Origin: Dillenia suffruticosa
Lineage: Eukaryota; Streptophyta; Magnoliopsida; Dilleniales; Dilleniaceae
Length of the DNA: 64,000 bases
Direction of reading: 5' to 3'
NCBI GenBank assembly: GCA_033439265.1
Contig: JAVTVX010000015.1
Location: forward strand, 25,473,947 to 25,537,946
The position numbers and the translations under genes were made by a program. This document shows, one piece after another, positions 48,719 to 62,033 of the stretch (its first letter is position 1; each line of letters begins with the position of its first letter). Below the pieces are notes generated by a model. It saw only the letters and a list, made by a program, of their open reading frames with translations. It did not search any database and had not been told where the DNA came from.

Positions 48719-51700
48719 GTTTGTTAGATTTTTTTTTTCAGAAATTTTCAAGTACATAAAATTTAGAATTTGGATCATGGATGAATTTCATGAATCCTAT
48801 TATACCACGATATTGCCCATGATTTGTAGAATATGAAAATAATTTTTTCGTAATTTTTGGAGTACTTTAACAGCATGAAATATGAGGTTAAAGTTTCGGC
48901 CCTTAATGGTGCCCAAAACTTAAAATTATAGATTTGTCATGTTCAAGGACAAATTGACCCATAAAGTTGGTATATATGTATTTCTCGTGGTCTAATCTAT
49001 ATTTTGACAAATATATTGTGTACTATCGTGGCCGAAAACTGGGTTTTTCGACATGGTCGTGAGCGGAAAATTTTTGGACACTTGATTCACCGAGACTAGG
49101 GCTTGAATCTTCTAAAAATTGAGTTAAGGATGACTTAGGAAAGTCCAATTTCATTTTTCTGTCGAGATCGCTGTCAAAAATAGGCCGGAAAAGTGTTTTT
49201 CGGCAACGGGGTCACGAGGACCCAGTTGCAGACCCGTTGGGTAAGGAAGAATTGCTCCAAACCACGGGCTCGTGAGCAACACGCACGTAGGGGTGCGTTA
49301 GGCAAGAAGGGAGTGGGAACGTGACTTTCACATGTGCTGAGGCTCGTAAAGAGGTCCACCGGGTCGTTTACGACCCGGATCACATCCTGACTCGCGTATC
49401 GACCTGAGACGCGACTTGGGATGCTGGTCGTACACATGCAGGTGCATGGCCCACTTACTATACATCTGGGCACATGCAGCAGGCTGCTACGGCGTATACA
49501 GGCATGTAACGGAACAATGCCGATGCATGGCGGGGCGTGGGACTCCAGGCGACACATCAGGTCATCCTAAAATGGATTTTTTCCAATTTTTTGAGGGTTC
49601 CACATCCATATTTGTGACTTTTGGTGGGTTTTTGTGCACTGAATCCAAATTCAGATGGTAAGATACGATTTAAGATTGTGGTGTATGGTGTCTGTTGACG
49701 CATGCGTTCGCTTTGGGGTCTATATTCGAAACATTTAGGATTTATTGATTCGAAGGGTGCACAAAATATGAAAATAAGTATTAGTAAGTCACTAAAGTCT
49801 CTCTTACTATATTGAGAACTGTCGTATTAGATTTTTGTAAGGAGGATAAATTGAATGGTGAGATTTACGAGATTTTCTACTAGTAGATTCAGTTTGTCCT
49901 CGAGGAGCAAAATCTATTTGAGATTTTAAAGCATGAGATGGTGGGCCCCGTGGAGAGTTTTGCACCTCAGGATGGATGGAATAAGGAGGTTTATCATGCG
50001 TGGAAGAAAATGATAAGTTAGGGCAATTCTCATCAGCAGCATGCACGATGACATGATCCTATTCTATGAGCATTATCCTATAGTAATGTCAGTTTGGCTC
50101 GCTCTAAAAGAGTATTATACTGCTATTTTCAACTTCTAAGGTAAGAATGCTGAAAAAAAGGGCTGATCATATAATGATGCAACATTTGATATAAATGTCG
50201 AGTATGATCGCCGAGTTAAAGAATACGGGTAAGTCTATTTCAGATGAGGTTCAGATATTGAATGTGATCCAATCTTTTACCTGGTTCATGGGAGACCATG
50301 AAAACCTATCTCTTGTGTGACGAGTGTATTAGTACTTTCGCTGATATAAGTAGGCATTGTGAGCTCGAGGAGGAGCGCCTAAAGGTGAGTAGGCCACACT
50401 CAGGTATGTTTATGTTATAAAGTTGATTAAAGGCTCTCGTGGCACCAAACAAATAACATAAGCATGAGAAGAAAACCCGAGATCCAGGCAATAAGAAACC
50501 ATCCGAGAAAACAGATAAGAAAATACAAAAGCATCGGAAGAAGAAGTTTTGATAAGATCAATGCGAAATGCTACGTTTGAGGTAGACTTAGTCATTTTGC
50601 TTGTGAGGGTGATGAGTGGAAATAATATCCTTTTTCTTTACATGGTTTGAGCTTTGTCTCATTTACTGTAATGTTCGCTGATTTCTCTCCTTTGTGGATT
50701 GAAAACTCGAGAACTACTGACCATGTAGCTCCAGACAAAAGTGCGTATATAGAGTTTTGCTGAGTGAATCCTCTAGTTAGGATGATTTATGTGAGCAATG
50801 AAGTGTTTGTCATCATCAGACGGATCGGCACTTGCAAGTTGGAGTTGTAAAGTAGCTAGACTTTGTATCAGATGATGTTATTGACGCTCTGGATATTCGA
50901 CTAAACTTCATTTCAGTACTTTACTAAGATTGCCAAGGATATGTAAGAAAATCATCTGTTTTTATTAAATACGTTAGCGCTTTGATCTATTCTGGTTTTA
51001 TCCATAATGGATTGTATGTACTGGGTGCTTCTTCCTCCAATAGTTTTCTTGTCATTCTTCTATTGCTTTTGCATCTGATTGCATAGATGATAATGTAAAT
51101 GAGTGACATGATAGAGTTGGACACATAGGGCAAGAGAGGATGAACCTATTAGTCTCGAGTGGTCTGTTGGACCTGCTAACCATGTTCCAGTTGCTCGCAT
51201 ATGAGTTTTTGCCTAGCTGACAAAGTTACAAGAAAACCATTTGGCAATGCAATGAGAGCTAAGACTCCATTGCAGATGGTCCACTCCGATATCTATGGCC
51301 CTATGAACATGAGAGCTCTGAAATAAAGCTATGTACTTCATTATGTTGATAGATGATTCGTCTATCTAATCTTGCATAAATCTGAGATATTATAATATTT
51401 TATGAGGTTTATTAGTGAGATTGAGAATCAGTTAGACTTGAGAGTAAAGACTCTTAGAATCGATCGGAGGAGCAAGTATTTATCAAACTACACAAAGAAT
51501 TCTATTTTGAGAAGGGCATTACGAGACAGCTGACTATTTCTTCTACTTCTCAGCAAAATAGAGTAGCCAAGAGGAGGAATATGACTTTGTTGGAGCTAGT
51601 GAGGTCTATGATGACGTAGATCAATTTGTCTATCTCCCATTAGGGAGATATATTATTGACTGCAGTCTACGACCTCAACTGTATCTCATGAAAGTTCGCA

Positions 51701-53082
51701 ATCAGTACCTTATTTAAGTTTTAGACAAGAAGGTAGCTTGACCTTAGGCACTTAAGATCATGGGATTGTACTGCGTATGATCATGATTTCTCACATTCAT
51801 ACGGCAAGTTAGACCAGCGAGAAAAGAAATGTATCTTTATAAGATACTCAAAACACTCAATGAGATATGTGTTCTTAGGTGAGCATACGGACGACACTAT
51901 CATTGAGATTGAGTCTCGTGATATCACATTCCTTGATAATGATTTCTCTAAGAGAGGTGAAGTCGATCGGGACTTTACCTTCTATGAGATGGATAAGCCT
52001 AATGGCTTAGGCAAGCCTAGTTGCGGGACACAAGAATCCATTACGGATCTTGATCCTAGTGGGAGCAATGTATCAAGAGTTGAAGAGATTCTCTCTCATC
52101 GCAGGAGTATTAAGGACGCGTACTTAAACGTCGCTTCCTAATTGAGAGTGAGACCCTTATTGTGATCCTTGAGGATGATAAGAAATCTATAACGGTCTAA
52201 GAGGCTCTCGAGAGTTCTACGAAGTACTATTTGTTGAATGCCATGGATGAAGAGAATGAATTAATGAGAATCAACAGGGTCTGAGACCTAGTTGATTTTC
52301 CTAAGGGCAGAAGAACCATTGGGAATGAGTATGTTCTCAAAGAGCTAATTGATTTGCCTGAGGGTAGAAGGACCATCGGGAATGAGTAGGTTCTCAATGT
52401 CAAGAGAAAGGTTGACGGATTGATGGAGAGGTATAAGACCCGTCTGGTAACCAATGGTTATACTTAGACTAAGGGCGTAGACTATCATGGAGTCATAGTC
52501 TAATTTATCCCGATCTTTTTACTTTTAAAGATTATCGTGAACATGGATATGGATTTATCCCAGATAGACGTAATGACCGCCTTCTGTAATGGAAGTTTGG
52601 ATGAGAAGATCTACATGGAGCAACCCTCTGGATTCATTCTAGTAAGTCAAGAGGACAAGATTTATCGATTTCGGAAGTCGATATATGACCTAAATCAGTC
52701 ATCCAAGCGGTTGTACCTGAGATTTATGAGAATGTGATATTTTATAGTTTTATAATGATCGATGATGATCATTGTGTCTATCTGATATGTTTTGATAACT
52801 CTTTTATGATCATATTCTTATATGTGGGTGATATTCTGTTGGTCAGAAATAACAGAGAGTATGTGATAACCATTAAAACATGGTTATTGATGAGTTTTGA
52901 TATGAAAGATGTAGGTAAGACTTAGCTCATTCTTGAAGTTAGGATCCAGAGAGATTGCTTAAGAATGATGTTGACTCTTTCACAAGAGTTCTACATCAGG
53001 AAGATTCATAAGCATTGCGAGATAAGCAATTGTAACATAATAGATACTTTTATTACTAAAGGTCAAAGCCTGACTCTTGATA

Positions 53083-55295
53083 TGTAACACCGAATTTCGA
53101 TGACTGTATATTATGTACCACTTCTCATAATTCTAAAAATATATTAATATCCTTTTGAGATATTTAAAATATAATTTTAATTACCTATTTATTTATTTTG
53201 AAGTTTCGCATCAAAATCGCTAAAACCAAAAATTTTATCGGTAAACCGAAAATCTTCTCAACAAGAGTTGGTAAGACTTGAAAAAGTAAAAAATTGCTAA
53301 GGAAAGGCCTACATACTTAAATAAAGATATTTAATTGAATTTTCACATTTTTAATGAATTTTAAACAAAATTTCATACAGACTAAAAATGAAAATTTGTT
53401 AAAAGTTAGGGGTCTAAATGCAAATAAGGAAAGTTGAGGGATTAGATTGTAAACCACTTAAGGATGGACAATTAGAGCCAAATAATTGATTAAAAGGGCA
53501 GCAAGGTTGGTTAGTGGTCACATAGGATTATTCTATATTCAAGAAAACTCATAAGATGACAATTTATGTATGAAATCTAATTGGAATAGTTTGTGTTAGT
53601 TGTGACACTTCTTCTCATGACATGGACGTCCAACAAGACTCCTGCTGGAGTGCATGGAGTTTGTTTGAATCAACAATTGTAAAGTTGTTTGAGTGTTAGG
53701 ATAAGTGGATGGTTGAGATAACGCATGGGGTGATCCAATAGTAAATGAGGTTTTGCTAAGTTTATAAAAATCTTGTTTAAGAAGAATTTGACTCATTTTC
53801 TTCATTCAACCCCCTTGGACGAAATAGGTAGGATCCATATCTAATTTAAGTATGATCATGAAGCCAATGAGGTAAAAACATTTTTAGAAATTCTAGGATT
53901 TCAATTGGAAGTATAGAAGTATAGTATATGAATTCATGTTGATTTGTGATTTGATTTTTGCTAAGGTGATATAAAATTTTTTTTCAAGGATTCAAAAGGG
54001 GTGCTGGTATGTATTGTTAGTAAGAGATTTTACAAAGGAGATAACATATCTTAACTTGTACAAAGATTTGATTATATGATGAGTAGTTACATTAGTATTC
54101 ACACTAACATGCTATATATTGATTTTTAGATTGAGTTTTGTGTAGTCTTGTGGTGATATCTCATTCTGTAGAAATCAAAAGTCTAAACCATTTGTTTTTG
54201 TGTAAACTAGACTTCCTAAACTTTAAAATGCTATATTATGTGAAACATCATGAAAGAATCGATTTTTAGTGCTTTTTAGAATTTCAACATGTTTCACATA
54301 CTCTATTTCATACTTGTGTGCGACCAGTACTTTTTGAAATATCTTCTGTATAGAATTTGGTGAAACTTAAAATATAATAGTTTTAGATCTCTATTTTATT
54401 TTTAATTTAAGCTAAAGATCACTTGAATCAGAGTAGTAGGCAGAAAGGTATAGTATTTTTATTGAAATTGCGTAGAAATAGTTTTTAAAGCTGAAACTGA
54501 AATTAAAAAGGAATTTTATAAAATTATACACATAAAATTTGAGAATAGTCTAAACTAGAAAATTTTAGATCGATGTCTTCTCTTCGATTAGAGATAAGAA
54601 TCACTTAATTTGGAGGAGTACGCAGGGAGATATGGAGTTTCTCCAAAAACTGTGTAGAGTTGAACTTTGGAAACTTAGATTTGAAAATTTTCTTAAGTAT
54701 GGAATTTGAGATGTTACCTTAAAGAAAAACATTTTCATAAGCAATTTGTAGTCCTATGATTTGATATTATCAAAATAATTGATGAATTATATATTGTTTA
54801 ATCTAGGCATAAGGTTATGTTTGCGTACGAGTGGTAACTCATTCAAGAAACAAGAACAGTTAGGGGGAGTGGCGTATCCTCCCTAGTCGAGGTGAGTGGG
54901 AAAAACTATTTTTAAGTTTAAATGAAAAATAGTTTGATCATGATTTTCGTAAATAAATTTTGAAATGTGATTTAAAAATGTTTTAATGTTTGTAGCATGT
55001 TTTGAAATGATGATTTTGAGAAAATTTGCATTCTGATATTACGACTTGATAGTGTCATGATTTTCCTTACGAGTAAAAATTTATGAATGATGACGTATGG
55101 TTTATGTGTATGATTATGGGATGGTGCATAGTGGCTATAACGTACTCTCTACCACGGTATTGAGCGTTTACCCGATGGGATGACGTGGTGGGGTCACATG
55201 AGAGCAGGGGTTTGAGCCCCCTGACTCTGGCTAACGGATCCAATAGACGAGCACCCGTGAAGTCCGTGTCAGCACCAAAGGAAGGGGGTTAAAAG

Positions 55296-55330
<35 letters not shown>

Positions 55331-55908
55331 TTATTTTTATGATATTGCGATAACCCCTGGGTGGATTTCACATTAATTAGGTCAAACTATAGGTAGAATA
55401 CGATTTATTACCGACTGACACCCCATGATGTATGATTATGACAATGATGTATATTATTTTGAATTATACGATATGTTACAAATGAATATAAATTTGAAAA
55501 TGATGATTTAACTTGTTACTCTCACAAATTCATTTATTGTCTTTAGATAGTCATTGCCTCTCACTCACTGAATATGTGGATTATACTCATCCCTCATATA
55601 TAAAAATTTTCAGCTTATACTGCACTTGACTTATTTTGAAGTACCGTTCCATGAGTTTTACTGAGAGACACTACCGGGTAATTATTCATACCCATCTTTA
55701 TTTACGATTGGAACGCGCATATGAATATTATATGTAAATCGAAAGCAAATGTTTCACTGTATGATTTGACTTAGGATGTCAAGTAAGGTCATGATATTAG
55801 TCATAATATTAGCCTTGTGTCATCTCGGCATGCGAATAGGGCATACCCGTACCTCGAGGAGTCGCGGCGGTCTATTCGCGTGCTCGACCTACGGGTCGAG
55901 ACGTGACA
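53083..55908 (+). mobile_element. Solo LTR 'B' nested in the Copia element
   Basis: 2826 bp, starting TGTAACACCGAATTTCG and ending GGGTCGAGACGTGACA, flanked by a perfect 5-bp duplication TGATA (53078-53082 and 55909-55913). Copia polymerase-related sequence lies on both sides, so B is a separate later insertion reduced to a solo LTR. It contains a (TA)n run at about 55298-55327. It is clearly homologous to solo LTR C and has the same terminal pattern as solo LTR A. Confidence 0.93.
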
Positions 55909-57010
55909 TGATATGTGCCCTATAACTCATAAACAAATAAGGGAGATAAGTAAAATCCCTTATGCGAGTACAATGTACAGTCTAGTATTTGCGATGAAGC
56001 ATACACGACCAGACAGTTGTTTTGTAGTCAATATGGTGAGTAGGTATCACTAGAGAGCAGTAAAAAAGATTCTGAGATATCTCAAGAGAACTGCAGACCT
56101 CTCTTTGTGTTAAGGAAGAGGTGATTTACGTTTTATTGGGTATTCATACAACTGGGAGTGACAATCAGGATAAACGCAAACCGACATCAATATTTTCTAT
56201 CTTACTCATTAATGGTGCCATATCTTGGAGAAACAATAAACAAATTTATGTATCTCTATCTATGATAGAGATTGAGATTATGGTATGCTCAGTTGTAGTT
56301 TAGGAGAGTGTTTGGCTCTAGAGATTTTTAGATGACTTAAGAGTTGTGGTAGATAGTAGGAGGCCATTGATGATTTATTGTGATAATCAGGCCGCCACTG
56401 CCAACAACCAAGATCTTAAGTATCATAGTAAGACCAAACACATTGATACCAGATACCATTTTGTAAGAGACATCACCGAGAAGGGTGCTGTGATGATTAA
56501 GTGACTTTTATACAGTATGGTGGCTGATCCCAACCCATTGTGAGAGATTCCTTTATGAGACATGGAATCAATGGATTTAGAATATTTTGACATTTCTCAC
56601 TATATACTGATTTTGATACGTATTGATATATATGACATATGTGCATTATTTAGTCACAAGTTTATTCCTTACACTTGTTTATTGTCATATATTATGTGAT
56701 GTGTTGTGATAAAAGATATGTCAGGCAGACGTGGTCGATTCTCTCACACAAGTGACCATTTCTAACTATGAGTAGTATGGATGAGACGGTTTCTAGTCGT
56801 AAGAGATTTTGAGAGTGGCCCTACTAGAATATAAGTCGTCTTGACATATGTTTAGGATGAGGTCATATGCGATATGACCAATATGAAAATACTCACATCC
56901 ATGTTACTTGTAATTAGTCAGGTTTGAGATCTCAAATATCACATCTATCTAGTGATATTGTCTCTGAAATACTCTTTGAGATCTCTGGACAAAGTCTTAT
57001 GTGTAGACTG

Positions 57011-59185
57011 TGTAATACAGATTTTCGGTGACTATGTATCATATACCACTTCTCATGATTTTATATATATAAGCATCCTTTTGAAACATATAAAATGAAA
57101 ATTTATTTATCTATTTATTTATTTTGAGATTTCGCCTCAAAATCATTAAAACTGAAAATTTTATCGGTAAGCCGAAAACTTTCTCGGCAAGTGCCGGCAA
57201 GGCCTAAAGAAGTCAAAAATGGCTAAGAGAATGCCCACACACTAAAATAGAGATATTTAAATGAAATTTCACATACTTAAGAAGTTTCGAATGAAATTTC
57301 ATACGGACCAAAAATACAAATTATTAAAATTTAAGGGTTTAAATGTAATTAAGGAAAGTTAAGGGATTAAGTTGCAAACCACTCAAGGGTGGATAATTGG
57401 AGCTAAATGATTGGTCAAGAGGGAAGCAAGGTTGGTTAGTAGCCACATAAGAGTTTTCCACATTCAAAAAAGCTTATTGGATAGAAATTTATGCATGAAA
57501 ACTTATTGGATTGAAATTTTTACATGAAACCTAACTAGAATAGCTTGTTCTAGTTTGTGACACATCTCCCCTTAACAAGGATGTCCACAAGACACCTAAC
57601 GGAGTGCATGGAGGTTGCTTGAATCAACAATTGCATGGTTTAAGTGTTAGGACAAGTGGAAGGTTGAGATAATGCAAGGAATAATCCAATGGTCAAGGAT
57701 ATTTGGCTAGGTTTTTAAAAGAACTTATTTAAAAAGAGTTTGACTCATTTTTTTCATTCAAACCATCCCTTACACGAAATATGTAGAGTCTATTTCCATT
57801 TTTGAGTTCAACTATGGAGCCAAAGAGGTAAGAAAAATTTTTGAAAATTCTTAAATTTCAATTGAAAGTATAGAAGTATTGTATAGAAATTTATGTTCAT
57901 TGTGATTTGATTTTCTTAAGATGAAAAAAAAAATTCAAGGATTCAAAGGAAGTGTTGGTGTTATTGATAAAGAGACCTTACAAAAGAGGTAACATGTCCT
58001 AACTTATGCTAAGATTAAATTATTTGATGAATAGTTACTTTGGCATCCATACTAGCATGCTAGATTGTGATTTCTAAGTCGAGTCTTATGTAGCCTTGCT
58101 ATAATATCTCATTTTATAGAAATCAAGAATCTAAGATGCTTATTTCTCTATAAACTAGACTTTCTAAACTTTAAAATGCATATCATGTGAGGCATTTTAT
58201 GAAGGAATCGATTTTTGGTGATTTTTGGAAGTTTAGCATATTTCACCAATTTTTTTTCATGTTTTGTGGTGGCATATCTTGAAATATTGTTCGGTAAAAA
58301 TTTGTATCCTGATATTATGGTTATTTGATGGTGCCTTATTTTTACGAGTAAAGATTTATGAATGATGACATATGGCACATGTGTATGATTATGGGATTGT
58401 GTATGGTGGCTATAGTGCACTCTCTACTATGGTATTGAGCGTTTACATGACGAGATGACGTGGTGGGGTAATACTGGAGCAGGGGTTTGAGTCCCTTGTC
58501 TCTGTCCAACGGATCCAATAGACGAGCACCACGTGAGAACCATGTCAATACCAAGGAAAGGGGGGAAAATATATGTGTTTTATTCTTATGATATTTTGGT
58601 GGCCCTTTGATGGATTTTACCCTAATTAAGCCAAACTATGAGTAGAATGAGTTTTTGACACCCCATTAATGCATGATTGATGATAAGAATGTCTATTATT
58701 TTGAATTACACGATATATTTGCAAAGGAATGAAATATAAATTTAAAAATGATGTTTTGACTGTCACTCTCACAAATTCATTTATTGTCATTATATAATCA
58801 TTGCACCTCACTCACTGAGTATGTGGATTATACTCACCCCCCATAATTACATTTTCAACTTGTACTGTATTGACTTACGTTAAGATACGGTACCACAAGC
58901 TTTACTGAGAGACACTATCGGGTATGTGTTCAAACCCACCCTTGTTAACCATTGGACCATGCATATAAATGTTATATGTAAATTGGAGGCAAATGTTTTA
59001 AAGAAATTTTCTAAAGATTTTCTTCTTCTTTCACTGTATGATTTGACTTAGGATAATGAATAGGGTTGTGATATTAGACATAATATTGGCCTTGTGTCAC
59101 CTCGATGTGCGAGTAGGGCATACCCGTGCTTTAAGGAGTCATGGCAGTCTGTTTGCGTGCTTGACCTGCGGGTCGGGGCGTTACA
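57011..59185 (+). mobile_element. Solo LTR 'C' nested in the Copia element
   Basis: 2175 bp, starting TGTAATACAGATTTTCGG and ending CGGGTCGGGGCGTTACA, flanked by GACTG (57006-57010) and GATTG (59186-59190), a 5-bp duplication with one mismatch. Same family and orientation as solo LTR B and shorter than it. Long shared stretches include tgagatttcgcctcaaaatc versus tgaagtttcgcatcaaaatc, and the tail tttactgagagacactacc. Copia sequence lies on both sides. Confidence 0.9.
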
Positions 59186-59905
59186 GATTGAGTCTCATAT
59201 CTGTACAGTATTAGAAAAATTTGACATATATCCTTTTGAGAGATGGGAGAATAACACTATGGCACATGTTTCATATTGCGTATGATAAGACGAACATAGG
59301 ATAGTGGGAGCTATTATTTGAGATAATAGTGTGATCATGATCCCCATTCCTACTATGTGAAACCCGAGATCCATTGGGTGTGATTTTTTGTGCCCTTATT
59401 GCTTTTGACTATTTTTAGAAATTTTGGTTTAATATTTGTTATTTTAGTCTGTTTACGTATGGTCCGGAAGATAAATTGAGATCTAAGAGGCAGGTCTAAG
59501 AAATCAGCTGAATTGAGACTGATGCGTTTAAGTTTGGGAAAAAGAAGACCAATCGGCATTACATCATGCTATTATAATCATAGGTCGACCTGTTATGTTA
59601 ATTCATGTTAGAATTCAAACATAATAGTGAATACACAGTCGAGCAAATTATTGGGGATCACTTTCGAAGAGGAAAGTGGTTTGATAGATGTAATTACGTT
59701 GAGTCTGAGGTATAGCGAGTTCTTTTTTGTACTAACGGTGACTCATCGATCATCTTAATAGGTGTTTCAAGAAGTTTTTGATTGCAGGTTTATTCGCCAG
59801 TCGCACGATACCTAATCCCGTATGAGTCAAGCATGGTGATATAGAAGATCGCATAAGTTGTGATCTTGTGACGGATGTAAAATACTCTCGTGTTCAAGTG
59901 GAAAA

Positions 59906-60397
59906 TGCTGGTAAATAATGCCCACGAAGGGGCTTTTACCAAATAGTAAAAGGGTTAAATTAATTTTCAATTTAAAATTAGGAGATAAAAGGTAGTTACC
60001 TATTATCTCCACTCTCCCTAACTTCACTCCCTATTATTGTATCTTACGTGAGTTGGTGATTGTTGATTTTATTTTGAGAATTCAAGAGCATTATTCACAA
60101 AGGAGCAAATTGAGAAAAAGCATACATCTCTAAAGAGAGATCGATCACCTAAAAGAAAATTCCGAGTAGGGAAATTTTTCTGTGTCACTTTCATCACCAT
60201 ATTGAGGGATGAAGCATTGTGACATTGCGATGATAATTCATTTAACATGATTATCATCCCGCCTGCGAGATCATCAAGAAAGGTATCGTGGTTCCTGAAT
60301 TGTCTTTGATTATTCATTAAGATATGCCCGAAAATTTGATCTTTTAATTATTATGAAAAATCACCATACTTTCGCTTTGTGAAAATTAATTCTAACA
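59906..60397 (+). repeat. Copia 3' LTR
   Basis: TGCTGGTAAATAATGCCC to ATTCTAACA. It is preceded by a purine-rich tract (aagtggaaaa, 59896-59905) and followed by the target duplication AGAAG. Confidence 0.93.
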
Positions 60398-60402
60398 AGA
60401 AG

Positions 60403-61312
60403 TATTATTATGTTTTACGTCACAGGTACAAGACAGACGTACAATGCAGTTTCAAAGAAGGATAGAGGTTCACTTATCAGTACTATTACAAGATAGAATA
60501 GATGCGAATGAAATGAGAAGTACTAGACCCAATACAGTGCAAAAAAGATATCATACAATTGAAAGAAAAATTACAAAAATTTTACAAGAGAAGCCAAGAA
60601 GGACTTCGTAGAAGGTAGGAGTTGGCCAAAAGGAGATAGAAAGATGCATCAAGTTTCAAACCCTCCCCATTGCCCAATCTCTGTCACTTCCCAACTCCTC
60701 TTATTAACTAACCCGAACAAGGCTGAGGAAGGATCCTCAATTACCTGTCGCACATTGGATTTGGATGATAAGTTTGACTTTGAGAAGAAAGCTTCCATTA
60801 CGAACAAAAATCACTCTTGTCTGAGCTCTAGACACTCTGTACCCAAAGCCAGCATCTTTGTGAAACCCCAACAGATCCCACCATAATGCCGAAATCCTAA
60901 ACAACATGATGGCACCTTGTATCGGTATCTCCATTCTTGATGGCACCTTATTTCGGCAGAAGCCTCTTAACATACTAAGTTTTAGGGTTCAAAACCTATG
61001 CTCAAATTATTTCTAAGGTATACTAACTCTCAGCAAAAGAATCTCAAGAGGTCAATCCCAAATCACTTTGTGACGGTACTAAAGCCTCCTCCTCTATTTA
61101 TAATTGTAAAGGTGTGACCTTTACTGTTGTTGGCAATCGAAATGCTCCAATGGAAGATATGCACAATGAATGAAAAATTCAAACTTTTCAACTTCCCACG
61201 AAGCATCTATTTCGGGATCATTTATTTGGTTGTTATCTTTATTAACACCCCCGTAGGCTTTCAAGTAACAACTCTTAGGCTTACTCCTCTTGTCATTTCT
61301 TCAAAACAATAT
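60403..61312 (+). other. Tat2 3' internal region beyond the Copia insertion
   Basis: Sequence between the Copia target duplication and the Tat2 polypurine tract. It resumes the Tat2 element after the insertion. I see no further coding domain. Open frames at 60644-60886 and 61127-61429 have no recognisable family, and the second runs into the LTR. Confidence 0.5.
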
Positions 61313-61329
61313 AAGGAGTATAGGGCAAT

Positions 61330-62028
61330 TGATATCACATGGTTTGAGAGTCCATTAACGTGCGACATGGGCCTAAGATCCAATAGAAAAAATATGCTAA
61401 ACACTCACCAAAGCGCATCATTTACATGAGATGTGTTCTTCCTTCTCAGCGCCTAACGACCAAGCCCATCCTGGTAGTTACGTGATTGGCTCCTGTGCCT
61501 CCTTGGTATTCATCATTCGGACAACATTGGAGTAATATTCATCTTTTTATAAAACATGGTAGTGACATCTCGTAATAAGAAAGGAAACTTATGAATCTCC
61601 ATCGATAAGGAAAGCAATCCCTTTACAAACTGAAATCTTCTCCAATAAGAAAGACTCTAGATTTTTTTACGATTTTACTGGATACCCACGAATCTTGGGA
61701 CACCTCTATAAGGAAACTAGGGTTGTAATACCTCAGATGTATATGTGACTTACACAACTAAGCCATATATACATCATGAACCCTGTCAATCAGGTAAGTC
61801 CTTTTTCTCTCTAACTTTACACATAGCACACCATGGCAGAACAGAGTACTCTTTCAGTCTATTTCTCTCTTTTCGAAAACTTCTCTTTAACTTAAGCGTT
61901 AGAGTCTCCTTTGTTGAAGTACCCTCCAGCAGTCTTTCGCAAGTCCCATTGACTAGATCGACAGATGGCTATTCAACATGTTCGAGTCAGTAGAGCCATT
62001 ATCTGTGGAGCCAAACCCAACTCTAACA
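61330..62028 (+). repeat. Tat2 3' LTR
   Basis: Begins TGATATCACATGGTTTGAG and ends ACTCTAACA. It is preceded by a purine-rich tract (aaggagtatagggcaat, 61313-61329) and followed by the target duplication GGTTG. Confidence 0.92.
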
Positions 62029-62033
62029 GGTTG

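Larger units (their letters stand above)
48215..60397 (+). mobile_element. Ty1/Copia LTR-retrotransposon fossil nested in Tat2
   Basis: The LTRs are 48215-48705 (491 bp) and 59906-60397 (492 bp), with a perfect 5-bp duplication AGAAG (48210-48214 and 60398-60402). Parts on the + strand: primer site for initiator tRNA-Met, leader with a GC-rich stretch (about 49150-49560), gag (about 49830-50640, with a zinc-knuckle-like segment near 50568), integrase (about 51100-51800, including HSDIYGPMN), reverse transcriptase (about 52240-53070), RNase H (about 55930-56540). Integrase before reverse transcriptase is the Copia order. Two solo LTRs lie inside it. Without them it would be about 7.2 kb. It is broken, with more than a dozen interruptions. 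The LTRs differ by roughly 12-13% over the first half by eye. Confidence 0.93.
43091..62028 (+). mobile_element. Tat2: Ty3/Gypsy (Tat lineage) fossil split by a Copia element
   Basis: The LTRs, 43091-43789 and 61330-62028, are both 699 bp. They are flanked by a perfect 5-bp duplication, GGTTG (43086-43090 and 62029-62033). Without the nested insertion the element would be about 6750 bp. Order on the + strand: 5' LTR, primer site, short leader, protease (about 44008-44409), reverse transcriptase (about 44600-45400), RNase H and second RNase H (about 45500-46300), integrase (about 46600-47600), tandem repeats (47846-48143), the nested Copia (48215-60397), the rest of the 3' region, polypurine tract, 3' LTR. 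Its protease region is clearly related to that of Tat1, and it also lacks a recognisable gag. It is broken in well over a dozen places. Its LTRs differ by about 15% over the first 190 bp by eye, so it is old. Confidence 0.92.

Noticed and set aside
49174-49661. Open frames of 127 and 81 codons on opposite strands
   Set aside because: GC-rich leader of the Copia element; Cys/Arg/Pro composition without family resemblance.
58148-58811. Small minus-strand frames in solo LTR C
   Set aside because: Non-coding LTR sequence; no family resemblance.
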